A stretch of DNA of 64,000 nt from NCBI RefSeq assembly GCF_018873765.1, contig NC_057920.1, positions 11,669,307 through 11,733,306 on the forward strand, given 5' to 3'. Below are positions 46,665 through 58,052 of the stretch, in pieces; within the stretch, counting starts at the first letter, position 1; each line of letters begins with the position of its first letter. The stretch comes from Telopea speciosissima. Taxonomy: Eukaryota; Streptophyta; Magnoliopsida; Proteales; Proteaceae. The notes beneath the pieces were generated by a model. That model did not search any database. It saw only the letters and a list, made by a program, of their open reading frames with translations, and was not told the DNA's origin. The translations under genes and the position numbers were made by a program.

Positions 46665-49600
46665 TCATATACCAATCCCTAGCCAATCCAAGTTGTTGTC
46701 CTTTTTAAGCACAGTTATTTTCAGACTAGATGATAGAGGTTCCCAAAGACTAGCTGTGTCTTCATCACAGACCACTTCTTTTAAATGAACAAGATTCATG
46801 GCTGAAGGTGGCAATTCACTCAATTCTATGCAACCTCTCATGTCAAGCTTTTTCAAACAATGTAACTCACCCATCCCGTCAGGCAGCATTTTTAAATTGC
46901 AACAATCAGATATATCAAGGAGCCTCAGCTTCTGTAGTCCTTTTATCGAGTCTGGTAACGTAGGTAATCCAGTACATGCATGCAGCCTTAATGACTCTAA
47001 ATCTGCTATACATCCAATTCCCTCAGGTAGTGCAAATAACTTATCACAGTTCGTAATGCTGAGTGTCTGTAAACTGATGATATCGCAGATCCACGGAGGC
47101 AATTCCACCAGATCATGGCAGTAATCAATGTTGATCTCAACAAGGTTAGGTAACAAGTGGGAGACGTTCATCACAGCTTTGCCAAAGTCACACATAACTA
47201 AAGATATCTTCTGCAAATTCTTCAATGGCATTGTGAATTCATGAAGGGAAGGAATCAAGACTTTCTCTAACCTGATCCTCTTTAGATTAGCCAATTCACT
47301 ATGTGTTATCATATTGCTTAGCTTGGCACGGGTCCGTCCACTGCTTACAATGATAAGAACCTTTAGCTTCCTCATCTTTTCCATGAATGGGGGTAAGTAG
47401 TAGTTACATGCAGAGAAATTCAGAATCAGCACCTCAACTTCGGGAAGTTTCAAGTCATACCAGCTTTCTGGACACATTTCACCTGCAAGATCCAGCCCAT
47501 TACTTGTGATGCAGAGAAAAGGAAAAATATAAACTCGAGAAACAACACAACAGTTTAGTATGTTAGGATGAATGTGAGGAAACCTGTGCAGAGAGAAACA
47601 AAACGGGCATCAAGATAGGAGTTCTCTTTTTTTCTCCACCTTTTGGGAAGGCCTTCTTCTCTTTTGTCCATGATAAGTCTTTTACTCTGCAGCTGCCGGC
47701 TCTGGTAGATAGCTAGGTCTCTGAGTAGATCATGCTGGGTAACATATACCTCATTGAAGCTAGCAACAATCTCCGTTGCAATTTTCCTGATCAAAATCAA
47801 TTTATTGCTTATAGATATATGTTATCCACAAGTAAACAGGTCTTGTAAACACTGTCCAATCTGCTGTTTGAAGAATATAACAGTGAGACGTTTAGGAAAC
47901 CACCACCGCAATACAACCATTCATTTATGGGGTTCAGATCTTTTTTGTTTTTTTTTTTTTTTGAATAGCAACTTTCTAAAAGATCTATTTGCTAAAACAC
48001 AAAAGGAAAGAAATAGAAGCAAAATAGAAACTCCTAGATTGCTGATGTCTTACCAACTAAATCTATTACAAAAATAGAAACTATAAAATAGATAGCTACT
48101 AAAAAAATATTCCAGCACACATTAACACCACACCAGGGCCTACACATTGTCACTTGGGATTGAGATTTAATTAGTTGTAGAATGTCAACAATATATACAA
48201 TTCAGCGGTGTTTTTGAAGGGGGATATAAGTGTTTATTGCATTTTTTCAGCAGTTCATCGTGTCAATCAAAGCAATCAAAAGAACATAAGGTCAGATCTG
48301 ACCTCTGCTAAACCAGGATCATGCTAAGATAGTTGCTTTCTTTTTGTTTAAGTTTGCCAATTGCTTATTCTAACTTACTTATAAGACTTGCTATGGAGAA
48401 CATGATTAGACTATGTTGATGTGTACATTTACACTGCCCTTCCCTAACAGTTCTCCCTCGGTGGCATGCGAAGGAAATGTCGCGTGAGCTCCACGTGCAA
48501 GGACCATGGGATCTTGGCCTCCACGTGCGGGGGAGTGTTGATGTATACATTTACGCTGTCCTTCCCTAACAGTTCAAGCTTTTAGGTAAAATGGTAACGA
48601 ACAGAATATCAAGAGAAAATAGGAAGCAACAGCTACTTTGGTAATCAACTTGGCCATAGAAAAATATCAGTTTCAATTAGCAACAAAATACATGCGATAG
48701 AATTTAATTACTGATTAGAATGATAGAAGAAACATATATACCTGCTTCCAACCAAATTAACAAGGTTTCGAGAGGCAAGTTCGAGAAGAATGACAAAGGC
48801 CTCACTTTCATAATCTAGTTCATAGAGCTCACACCAAATATCGATCAGAGCAGAGGCAGGGATCCTTTTGTCTTCAGGAAAGGAACTCAAGTCCATAAAA
48901 CACTCTAGAACTGTTTCATCTAAGGAATCCAAGCTTGCAGCAAGATGTTCCCTCAATTTTTTATTAAAATCAAGAATGCAGGAACCTGTCGACAGTTTCT
49001 TAGCCATGTTTTCCCATATCACTCGGGACTGCTGGGACAGCGATTTGGCAATCACCATTATAGCAAGTGGGAAACCATCGCAACAGCTTACTATCTGTAG
49101 TTTAACACCAAGTAGAATTAGTCATAGTTCAGGAGGGACTGGAAAAATGTAGTATAAGAATTCAGCTAAACAAGTTTAAATGCTCACTTTTTTACTTAAT
49201 CTGGATGAGGTAGTGACACTGAGATGTATATGATAAAGTTAAACTGGATGCCTTTTGTACTGTGTTTTAACTTATCTATCAGAATCCTAACCTGAAACAT
49301 TTTACCCTATTTGTTCGCAATGGTAAACATAGATTCAAACTCATATGCCAAAGTCATTGTAGCAAAGACTTACATGATCATACAAATGTTAGATTCATGT
49401 GTATTATTTTGTAAAAGTTTTAATGATGTATCTTTGTTTGACCTGTAGCTCTTCAGATTCTTGGGTGTTTGACTTCTGAACTTGAAAATGGATGACCTTG
49501 TTGTCCATCTTCAAAAGAAAAGCTGTGGATCAATTAGCCTAGACTTATAAATATGCATGTAATCAGTTTTCAGTTTTTAACGAATTCTTCTCTTTACGAT

Positions 49601-51410
49601 TAAGAGACTAGTTTTCATCCTAAAGGTTTGACCATCAAAGCATACAACTGTTTGTGGTGAATTGTTCTTCTATCTCCTATCCTTATTCTTTAATCTTCTA
49701 CAATAGGCTCATATTTTGCATCACATCAGTAACTTTTATGTCAGAAAAAAAAAAATTTAGCTTGTTTTTCTGTATGGCATATCAAAAAGTCAAGTGTAGA
49801 ATTTTGAATTTGGTCTTTTGTGATTTTATACAATTATAATTTTATTTATTTTATTTATTATGTGCATATGGAGATATTAATCTAAAAAAAATAATATGCA
49901 TAATATGCAAGCGAGAGGTTGGAAGATAGACACAGCACCTCATTTAGAATATCCGCATCTGGCTCATAGACCTTATTCCCATCTTGAGACAGTGTTGTAT
50001 GGCGAAAGAGAGTCATGGAATCTTCATCACTGAGTTTTTTCAAAAGATACTTAGAATGATTTTTAGAACTATATCTATTGAATTCTGTTTGTGATGTAAC
50101 CAGCATCTTATATCCTTCAGCTCTGGAGAAAAACTTCTCAATAATGGATTCATCCCAAACATCATCTAAAACCAACAATAGTGGCTCTGAGTTTCTCTCC
50201 TCCAGAAGGTAATGAAATTGCCTAGCTGAATCTTCTTCACTCAGGTCGGACCCAGCCACCTCACCACCAATCTCTTTGAGTAGTCTATGTGGGATCCTTA
50301 AGGTGGGTGTCTTTGAAACAGTTACAAAGAATATTTTATCCTTGAATATTCCTGTACCAAACAGAGTATAAGAAGGTGAACTGTTTAGAGTTTAGACAGA
50401 TCTATTTATAAAGCCGGAGAAAAAAGTAAAATGTGGGATTCTAAATTGATCATTTAACTTCAAAAAAGGCTAATGCATCGGTTTCCTTTCTTCAATTTTG
50501 GGTTTGTTTGTTTGGCAAGAAAAGAAATGTTGCTGTCTATGACTATCTGAAAAACTTCAGTGTTGCAGCCTTACCTGACTAGTTTTTGTAATGCTGTTCT
50601 TACTCTGTCAGATGGCTTTCCACCAATTTCATTTTATGAACAAAGAAAAGTTATAGATCCAATACAAAGTTCGCAGCAGAAAGAAAGAAGGAAGAAAAAT
50701 TAACTTTTTGGAGTTCATGTATTACCTCTAACTTGTTTGTCTCGGCAAAGCATGGCAGCTAATGTAGTCTTCCCACATCCCCCAGGAGCACATAATCCAA
50801 GCACCGTCACATTTTCTTTGAACAATTCACTCTTCAGTTCTTTGAGAGGTATATCGAATCCAACAATACAATCAGGGAGTTGAGGAACCGCAAACAAACC
50901 CTCGTTACCAAGGGTGCCTGAGCCTACACCCACATTCCGTCCTTGCTGCACCTGTAGAGTCAGTTCGTCTAGCTTCTCTATCAATTGTTGAACATCGCAT
51001 CGAAGCAGTTTATTATCGTGCAAGTTTTCGACCTGCAACTCCAACCCGCAGTACTTACGAATAGCGTTATCCAAATTGGATATCTTATATGAGTAACGCA
51101 ACTTCTTGAACAAGTCCGGAGACGAGATCTTTTGGCACTTCTCGACTAGCTTTTTTCCTTTCTGCAACTTCTCCTCAAATTTCTCGAGCCCCTTCCGCTT
51201 ATGATCGTTCAACTCTAAATCCAATTCATTCCCTTCTTTTTTCTTTTTTTGGGTCAATTTCATCTTTTCTTCAACAAGAGGAATCACATGTAAGAGAGTA
51301 TTCTGGAGCTGTTCAACGTCTTCTTTGAAACTGACGATATTATACGTCAAATCTAATATCGCCCGCAACGTCAATCCAATTACTGGACCCAAGATGATTC
51401 CCTCCGCCAT
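46665..51410 (-). CDS. NRG1-like: NRG1-like helper NLR, copy B (823 aa)
   Basis: Same architecture as copy A. Exons: 51410-50726, 50351-49939, 49094-48742, 47786-47584 and 47482-46665; phases match. The RPW8 domain has a Lys-rich insertion of about 14 residues near 51-64 (KLTQKKKKEG). P-loop APGGCGKTT 208-216, kinase-2 LLLVLDDVW, GFPLA, CFMDLSSFPEDKR and QHD 501-503 are intact; the LRR lacks four residues found in A and C (after KAVMN). The N-terminus is MAEGIILGPVIGLTLRA: the second acidic residue (E13 in A and C) is Leu here. The ending is LDWLGIGI. The third intron carries extra repeat DNA. Function as in copy A, with the N-terminal change a possible weakness. Confidence 0.92.
47941..48155. 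repeat. Insertion with T-run in NRG1-B intron 3
   Basis: Relative to NRG1-A and -C, where TTCAGATCATTTATTGGGATTGAG is continuous, copy B has about 210 extra bases starting with a T-rich run. It looks like a minus-strand retroposon, but no clear TSD was found. Confidence 0.5.
48415..48575. repeat. 39-bp direct repeats in NRG1-B intron 3
   Basis: GTTGATGT(G/A)TACATTTAC is repeated at 48416 and 48537, each followed by CCTTCCCTAACAGTTC, with a CACGTG-rich spacer (CTCCACGTGC twice). The GGGGGAGTGTTGATG context resembles the polypurine/LTR border of a very small LTR element. The neighbouring genes lack it. Confidence 0.5.
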
Positions 51411-54267
51411 CTGCCAAGCTTCTCACTTTCGTAGACTTCTCCCTCTTATGAATCCGAATCCCTAACTCAGAAATTTCAAGTTTGTCCCATCTCCGAGGTA
51501 GATAAGACTCTCTTCCGTTGAAGTTGGCAAGGGCTGAAGAGTTGCAGAGATAGTATACGCTGCCGAAGGAAGGGTTAGCCATGTGCGCAAAGAGTCAGAG
51601 ACACTCTTGCCCTTTCTTTTTTTCTACTTTATTGACTTTCCATTATCTTATACATTTTCATTTTTCATTGACTGACATTTGTCCTTGTCTGCTATTATTG
51701 CTAGATCTTGAGACTGGCCTCGCCATGTTAGGATCATGTTTTTAAAAATCAAGAATCGGAACGTTAAATCTGCCGTGACACATCCCAATTTTGACCAATC
51801 TGACACAGTTGACTCATAAGTGATTATATGTAGGTGACCGGTGCTTTGTCTCGGCGTGTTCCTGCGCCCAGTCACAGCCCAATGCGATAAGATCGGCACA
51901 TCCCCTTGGAAAAGCAAAAAAGACCAAGGATGCATCGGTCTTTTCATGCTAGACTGTGTGTAAGTGTAGGTACACGCCAAAGCACAGTACCAGTTAGGGT
52001 TCCTCTACCCTAAAAAAAAATCTACATAGTGATAGCTCAATCTTGAAAGTAAAATAATTTTCCAACATGGACATGGCCTGAATTGCCATGGAAGAACCCG
52101 ATCCCCAACGACCATAGCAAAAACTAATACAATGTTTGATTGTAGATAGTAAGAAATCATTCTTGTCTTCAGATCAAGAAAGAAAACTTAGCTAATAAGG
52201 TGATGAATTTGGGAGAGTCGAAGTTGAGTCCGGTCACTAACAAGGTTTTAAAACAAAGAATTGGCTCCCATGGGATCAGAATCGACCATAATCACTCCCA
52301 AAAACCCTTGAATCGGCTAGAAGATCTGATAACTCACTATTCAGGGTTTCTTAACATGAATGGATTGTATCAGATTGGCCGAACTCAGAATCACTCTCAG
52401 CCAGTACTGATACCAATCCGAATCTGCCAATCCAATTCCCAGTTGATAAAAAGTAGGCAACCATTTATGCACTGGTGGACAGCTCTTTATTTAGAAGCAA
52501 GCCACCCTTGAAGGAAACCTGAGGATTTTGAGGAAAGTTGAACTGTTGAAGGGAGAAGCTAATACAGAAAAAAGGAGCATTTTCTTAGTGAATTTCTAGT
52601 TCACATTCCACATTAGTATTGCGACACCGGTTAGTTCCTGTTAAGAATAGAGGAGATGTAATTCTGTGTAATCTCGCATACCCTTCAAATGGGTTGCATT
52701 TGTCCTATATAGTCTTCATTTCAATTTTAAAAACTATCTGTTACAAGTAGATAGCTTCAGTCGGTTGTAGGTTAACTACAACAGCTGGATAATAGTTTGA
52801 ACCAATCAACAAAGATTTAAAATTTGAAATACAAACAAACCCTTAACCATTTCCTTAACACCTCTCACCCTTTGTTATGTGCATAATGGGGCCACTCCAA
52901 TGTATGCACGCTAGATTGGGCCAACCTAGTATGAGATATGTTAAAGGGTTTGATTTAATGCGTTCCATCAACTCTGGACCTTTGGCGTATCGATCTAGTA
53001 CCTAACACCCTTTTAAAAAGTAGAGCTGAACGGCTTGATTTCAAAGATGTCACACATGAATAGAAGGAAAACCCATCGTGCTTGGCAAAAGAAAGCAAAC
53101 ACTAACAAAATAAATACAGGACAACAATAGGGGAGAGATTCATTCTCACCTGAACCATCAAATTTCCAGATCCCAGAATCCCACATCCTTTAATTCCTTG
53201 CAAACATAAAGACTGGTTAAAGGCTTAAAGCTATGTATTATGAACATTTCACACTCCAATAGGCATAGGGATGATTGACAGTAGTCAAGCAAGTGAGGAC
53301 CCGCTTTTCATCTTTTACCAATTTAGCAGATACACATTGATCAGCCTCAGCCCCCAGTTTCTCCAACCTTCACATTATGCTCAAGAATGAGTGTAGTGAG
53401 CTTCGCCATGGAAGTTAGCATGAAAACCATAGATGCATCGCCTGCTGCTCACATTGCATAGATTATCTCCCCACTGCTGTCTACAACAAGATCAGGATCA
53501 GTATCCAGGTCCATGTCATCGTCATCCATAACCAGGCCGTCAGTTAGATATTGATTGAGGCCTCAAGTTCCCATAGCAGGTATGGTAGCTTCAGCTATGA
53601 TCTGCGTCATATTATCAATACTCTTGGTTGATCAGGTTCTTCAAAGTTCAAACTGATTGTTCATTTTCTCATCATCCATGAGGTTCGCAGGAAGGTTCTT
53701 TAGAAACCATTTGTGGTTCCTGCTCTCAGGAATGGTTATCCTCTGTTTCAAGTAATAACCAAAAGTAGTGTGAGGCTTGATAATAGCCCAGGAAACTAAG
53801 TACATTACCATTGCAGTTTTCTTTTCCAGTGATACTTCAGGTTGTCATTAAACCCCAAAGGCAGACAAAATCATCACTAAAGAATACATTCAGAAACATC
53901 AAGAACACCACTGGCAGCTATTTTTGCAAAATCAACACATTTTATTCCAGTAGAAATGTGGAATGATACTAAACAAACTCAACCCCATATTTTTCTTTCA
54001 TTAGTAGTAAGACGAAGAAATATGACTTCGTAAGATGGAAATTGGATCCTAAGGCCGTGGGCGGTGCAGTCTGGCCTCCAACTGTGGGCTGGCACAGGAA
54101 GTTAACATGGGTGGGGCTGTAGACTGCTAATTAAGCTTTCTTACAAGAAGTACTTACATAGTTCCTAAAAAAACTTGTTATATATACAATGGTATAAAAT
54201 AGAGAAGGGAAAATAATTACAGAAGCATCTTTCAATGCAAAAATCAATGCAGAAAAATATATTTTAA
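51411..54267. other. NRG1-B upstream intergenic
   Basis: Proximal sequence shares CCCTAACTC(A)G and GTTGCAGAGATAGTAT with the other NRG1 upstreams. About 51770-52015 and 52200-52450 have repeat-like wording (ACGCCAAAGCAC; GAATCGACC, GGATTGGTAT-like) but no defined ends. On the minus strand about 53395-53760 contains coding-like patches ([11 protein letters not shown]) broken by stops, perhaps a decayed retrocopy that I cannot name. No intact gene. Confidence 0.35.
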
Positions 54268-54281
54268 TAGTGATGAAAGAG

Positions 54282-54575
54282 TGCCAAAGTAGTGAATTCC
54301 CTATAACAATTGGGTTACATCAAGGATCAACTCTAAGCCCCTATTTGTTTGCACTCATAATGGATGATTTAACCAGGCGCATTCAAGATGAGGTCCCTTG
54401 GTGTATGCTTTTGCTTGATGATATTGTTTTGATGGATGAGACAATGGAAGGGATTAATGCAAAGCTAGAGTTATGGAGATCAAACTTGGAATCGCTAGGC
54501 TTTAAGTTAAGCGAGAACAAAGAGCAGTATTTGATGTGTAACTTGATCAAACCAAGAGAGGTGATGAAGTGGTGA
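54282..54575 (+). pseudogene. LINE reverse transcriptase fragment
   Basis: The open piece of the truncated RTE LINE covers RT motifs around the catalytic loop. The expected FADD/YADD is LLDD here, so the first catalytic Asp context is changed. The frame breaks near 54575, after REVMKW; the next family motif (LEER.VPQSECFRYLG) is in another frame. Confidence 0.85.
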
Positions 54576-55243
54576 AACTCGAGGAGCGGCGCTACCACAA
54601 AGTGAATGCTTTAGATACTTGGGGTCAACCATTAACAAAGAGGGTGATATAGAGGATGATGTTTCCAAGAATTAAAGTAGGATGGATGAAGTGGAGAGGT
54701 GCATCGGGAGTGTTATGTGACAAACGCATGCCTATTAAGCTTAAAGGAAAATTCTATAAGACGTTATAAGACCAGCAATGACTTATGGAGCGGAATGTTG
54801 GGCAGTTAGGAAGAGTAATATAGATAAGATGAGTGTAGCGAGAGATGAGGATGTTGAGGAGGATGTGTGGCAAGACCAAGAGAGATAGAGTAAGTAATGA
54901 TTGTATTAGAAACAAATTGGGAGTTGCACCAATCCGGGACAAGCTTCGTGAGAGCTGCTTGAGGTGGTATGGTCATGTCCAACGGAGACCTATGGATGCA
55001 CCGATAAGGAAGAGTGACCAGATTGGTTTGTGAGCTAAAAGAGGTAAGGGCAGGCCTAAGATGACTATTGGAGAAGTGGTAAGAAAGGATATGCATGCGG
55101 TAGGGCTCAATCCTAGTATGACCATAGATAGAGTTGTTTGAAGGACTAGGACCTGTGTAGCCGACCCCTCGTAGGGGAATGTTCCTGGGATGCTATTTTG
55201 ACCTGTTTTTCCTTTGCTTATTTTCTATTCTTCTCTCTTTTAC

Positions 55244-55296
<53 letters not shown>

Positions 55297-55359
55297 CTTC
55301 CATTGCCCATTTAATTGGGATAAGGTTATGTTGTTGTTGTTGTTGTTGTTGTTGTTGTG
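54282..55359 (+). mobile_element. 5'-truncated RTE-type LINE, 14-bp TSD
   Basis: Flanked by perfect TAGTGATGAAAGAG (54268-54281 and 55360-55373). The reverse transcriptase part reads SEFPITIGLHQGSTLSPYLF, MDDLTRRIQDEVPWCML, then LDDIVLMDE (LDD where the family has ADD), and LELWRSNLESLGFKLS. The C-terminal region follows in other frames (RPAMTYGAECWAVRKS, LRWYGHVQRRPMDAP, RGKGRPKMT). It ends in (TTG)n at 55328-55358, the RTE hallmark. A run of 51 C lies inside at 55245-55295. Frameshifts and the altered catalytic motif show it is dead. Confidence 0.9.
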
Positions 55360-55373
55360 TAGTGATGAAAGAG

Positions 55374-56057
55374 GTCAGTATACATGGTTCACTTGATTTG
55401 TCCCTTCCTTTCTTCTCTCTGTTTCTCTTCTATTCTTCACTATTCCCTTTGAAGAGACAAATAGATAACAGAGAAGGTAATAGATGGCATATAAATAATC
55501 TAGACTGGGAAGGGTCCGGGTGCTGCAATCTGTGCACAAGATTTCTCTGCAATCTGTCCGCAGGCTTACTATCTTACCCTGGACATACAAAGACGGGGTA
55601 CCTTGTACCTGGTACACCTGAAGTGGGGCATGCAACCTCTTGGCTGTGGGTCTTCCAGCACCTTTGGACATGAGGCTTGCAGCCCCCTCCTCCCTCCCTC
55701 ATGTCCCCTCCTCCCTCCCTTTTTTTTTGTTTGTTTCAAAATCTTTGAGCCTTTGGCTCTGATATCACGATAAATTCCATAATTCCAAGATCAATATAGA
55801 TTAAGAAACACCACTAGCCATAGTAAATCAAATACAATACATACCTGAAGCCATGGAGATGATTGCTGACAAGCCAGATGCAAGAATGAAAGTGGAGCTT
55901 CTCCCCTATGCAACCCTGATTGCAAGAGTGATGGGATCTCTGTAGTTGCAATGTTATTTTTAGGGCAGAAAGCCAGAAACTGTATCTCACATAATCATTG
56001 AATATACCCATAATATACTTATGCACAAGTTAGGAGGAAACTTTCCTTGTCTAATGG
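55374..56057. other. Intergenic, no gene seen
   Basis: About 55500-55740 is GC-richer and has CCTCCCTCC repeats and an open frame on either strand, none matching a family I know. The rest is AT-rich. Confidence 0.3.
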
Positions 56058-56072
56058 ATTTCCTTACTGAAT

Positions 56073-56198
56073 GAAGGGTGTACCCAGTGCACAAGGCTCT
56101 TGCCACCGCGGGATCTGGGGAGGGTCATAATGTATGCAGCCTTACTCCTGTTTTCGCAAAGAGGCTGTTCCCAGACTTGAACCCGTGACCACTTAGTC
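56073..56198 (-). mobile_element. Au-like SINE, 15-bp TSD
   Basis: A 126-bp element between perfect ATTTCCTTACTGAAT copies (56058-56072 and 56199-56213). Read on the minus strand it starts with GACTAAGTGGTCACGGGTTC (tRNA-like, box B GGTTCAAGTCTGG), then AACAGCCTCTTTGCG, GTAAGGCTGC and CCCTCCCCAGA, the wording of the Au SINE family of plants. It ends ACACCCTTC. Confidence 0.88.
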
Positions 56199-56213
56199 AT
56201 TTCCTTACTGAAT

Positions 56214-58052
56214 CCAAGACCAAAATTGCAGTGTGTGTGTTGATTAAAAAACTCTCTTCTTATATTATGTTTAAAAACTTTTTAAATTTTTTATTTTCTT
56301 ACAAAATTAGTACAAAATAACAAGAAATTTGTCCCTTAGAATCCAATGGCAAACCCAGGTATTTCGTGCATACAATTTCTAAAATGCCCTTCTTTGATTG
56401 CTTTTTTCTTTTTCAGGTGCAAAAAGTCCAAACTAGCCTTTTGTACATTAAACTATTTTAAATCATATAATATCTAAGTAATCTTCATCAGTTATACTAT
56501 TCAATACCTAGCCTCAGTATGCAAAAGAAATAAAAATATAAATTTGAAGAAAAAAAATGCAAATGCAAAAAAAAGTTAAAATTCTAGAAACAGATAGTGA
56601 TTAAATTAAAATAAGCTGATTTGATTTTTCATTTGATGATTTTATAATTTAGAATCATTATCAAGCCTAAAAATTAAAGAATAGGCCCTTTTCTTTGTAG
56701 GCAGCACAATTGCTGATTTTCCCTTTTGATTTTAATACGAAGGGAAGTAGATGATATTTTTAAATCTGTATTGGGCTTTTCATACCTATTACCCATTAAA
56801 CAAAATTTCTTCTTTTCACATTCTAGTAAAAATAGTGCACAACCTTTTATAATTGTTTATAATTTTAAAATATTTTAACACATTATAATATTTAATGCTC
56901 GAGAATTACATTAACTAAAGTTGTTTTAACATACAACAAAAGGATAGTTGTGATCTCTAAACGAGAGCAATAAAAAGGGTAATTCAGAATTTTAATATTA
57001 ATATGGTTTAATGTACTACTAAATTCTAAAAAAATAACGCTGGAGGGTGCATTTGTAGGTTAGATTGGTTTAAACGGGGGGAACTTGTTAGTTCAAAATG
57101 TATTAAACTGTCATATAGCAGTCCCTTGGACAAGCCAGTAGCCATACATTAACTCTTGTAATACAATTCAACCATTTTTAAGGCTTTATTTTGCCACTGC
57201 AAACTCCTTATGGCTGATGTTCAAGTAACAAGAGGACAGAGGAGTATGCAGCCTAAGATAGAATGCTTAAGATATAACTGAAATCTGCTTAACACAGTCT
57301 CCCATTGCTAATGATACTCTTGTATAAATTTAACAGTCTCCAAGCAATCTTAGTGTTGGGCACCCAGGGAAAAAAAATAATCTTAGTAATGGGTTTCTCT
57401 TTATTTTTTTTTTTATGGGTGTGTGTTGGGGGGGGGGGGGGGTTGTTGTGTGAGGGAAGGGGAAGAAGGGAGAAGAATAAGAATAAGGGCATATTTCGTT
57501 TTTCTATGTTCTGTTTCTATATGAACTTTGAGGTTAGGTCAACATGTTGTTTTTCTAAGTACTCTTTCTGTAAGAACTTAGAGGTTAGGTATTGTGGTAT
57601 ACATGATACTTAGAAAATAAATAGAGTGGAGTTGAACAATGGAATATTGATACGGATTGGATTTACTTTAATAAAAATTTCTAAACGATAATGGGTTGCC
57701 CAGGATTTGTACCCAGAACAACTTGGATAGAGAAAATTATACAACATGAAGGTGCACAAGTGCATAGACTAATGCACCCTCTGAACTCAACTTAAACTGA
57801 AACTTTTCAGAACTAAACAGTGTCACAGCACAGATTCTATTTTGCTGTATGAAACAAAGAAGATGGATATAAATTATGCAACATGGGAAAACACATTATT
57901 CAAGAGAAAAGACTCCAATAGACAAAAAGCATAAAACAAAAATATCCAGAAAAACAGGTCACAAGCCCATATTCATTCCTCTTATTGATTGAAGTTCCCC
58001 TTTTGACCATTTCTCCAGAGTCTGCACCTCCAGGATTCAGTCCAATTAGTGG
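56214..58052. repeat. NRG1-C 3' flank, duplicated block
   Basis: From about 56765 it is paralogous to 22088-25110 and 35800-37345, mostly without their insertions, so it serves as the empty-site reference. A G-run lies at about 57428-57442. A few TA-rich low-complexity tracts. No gene. Confidence 0.6.

Noticed and set aside
53395-53760. Acidic coding-like patches ([11 protein letters not shown]) on the minus strand
   Set aside because: Broken by several stops; I could not assign a family, so it is only noted as a possible decayed retrocopy.
55179-55673. Open frame with long Pro, then Leu/Cys runs
   Set aside because: It is only translation of the 51-C homopolymer and the (TTG)n tail of the RTE LINE.
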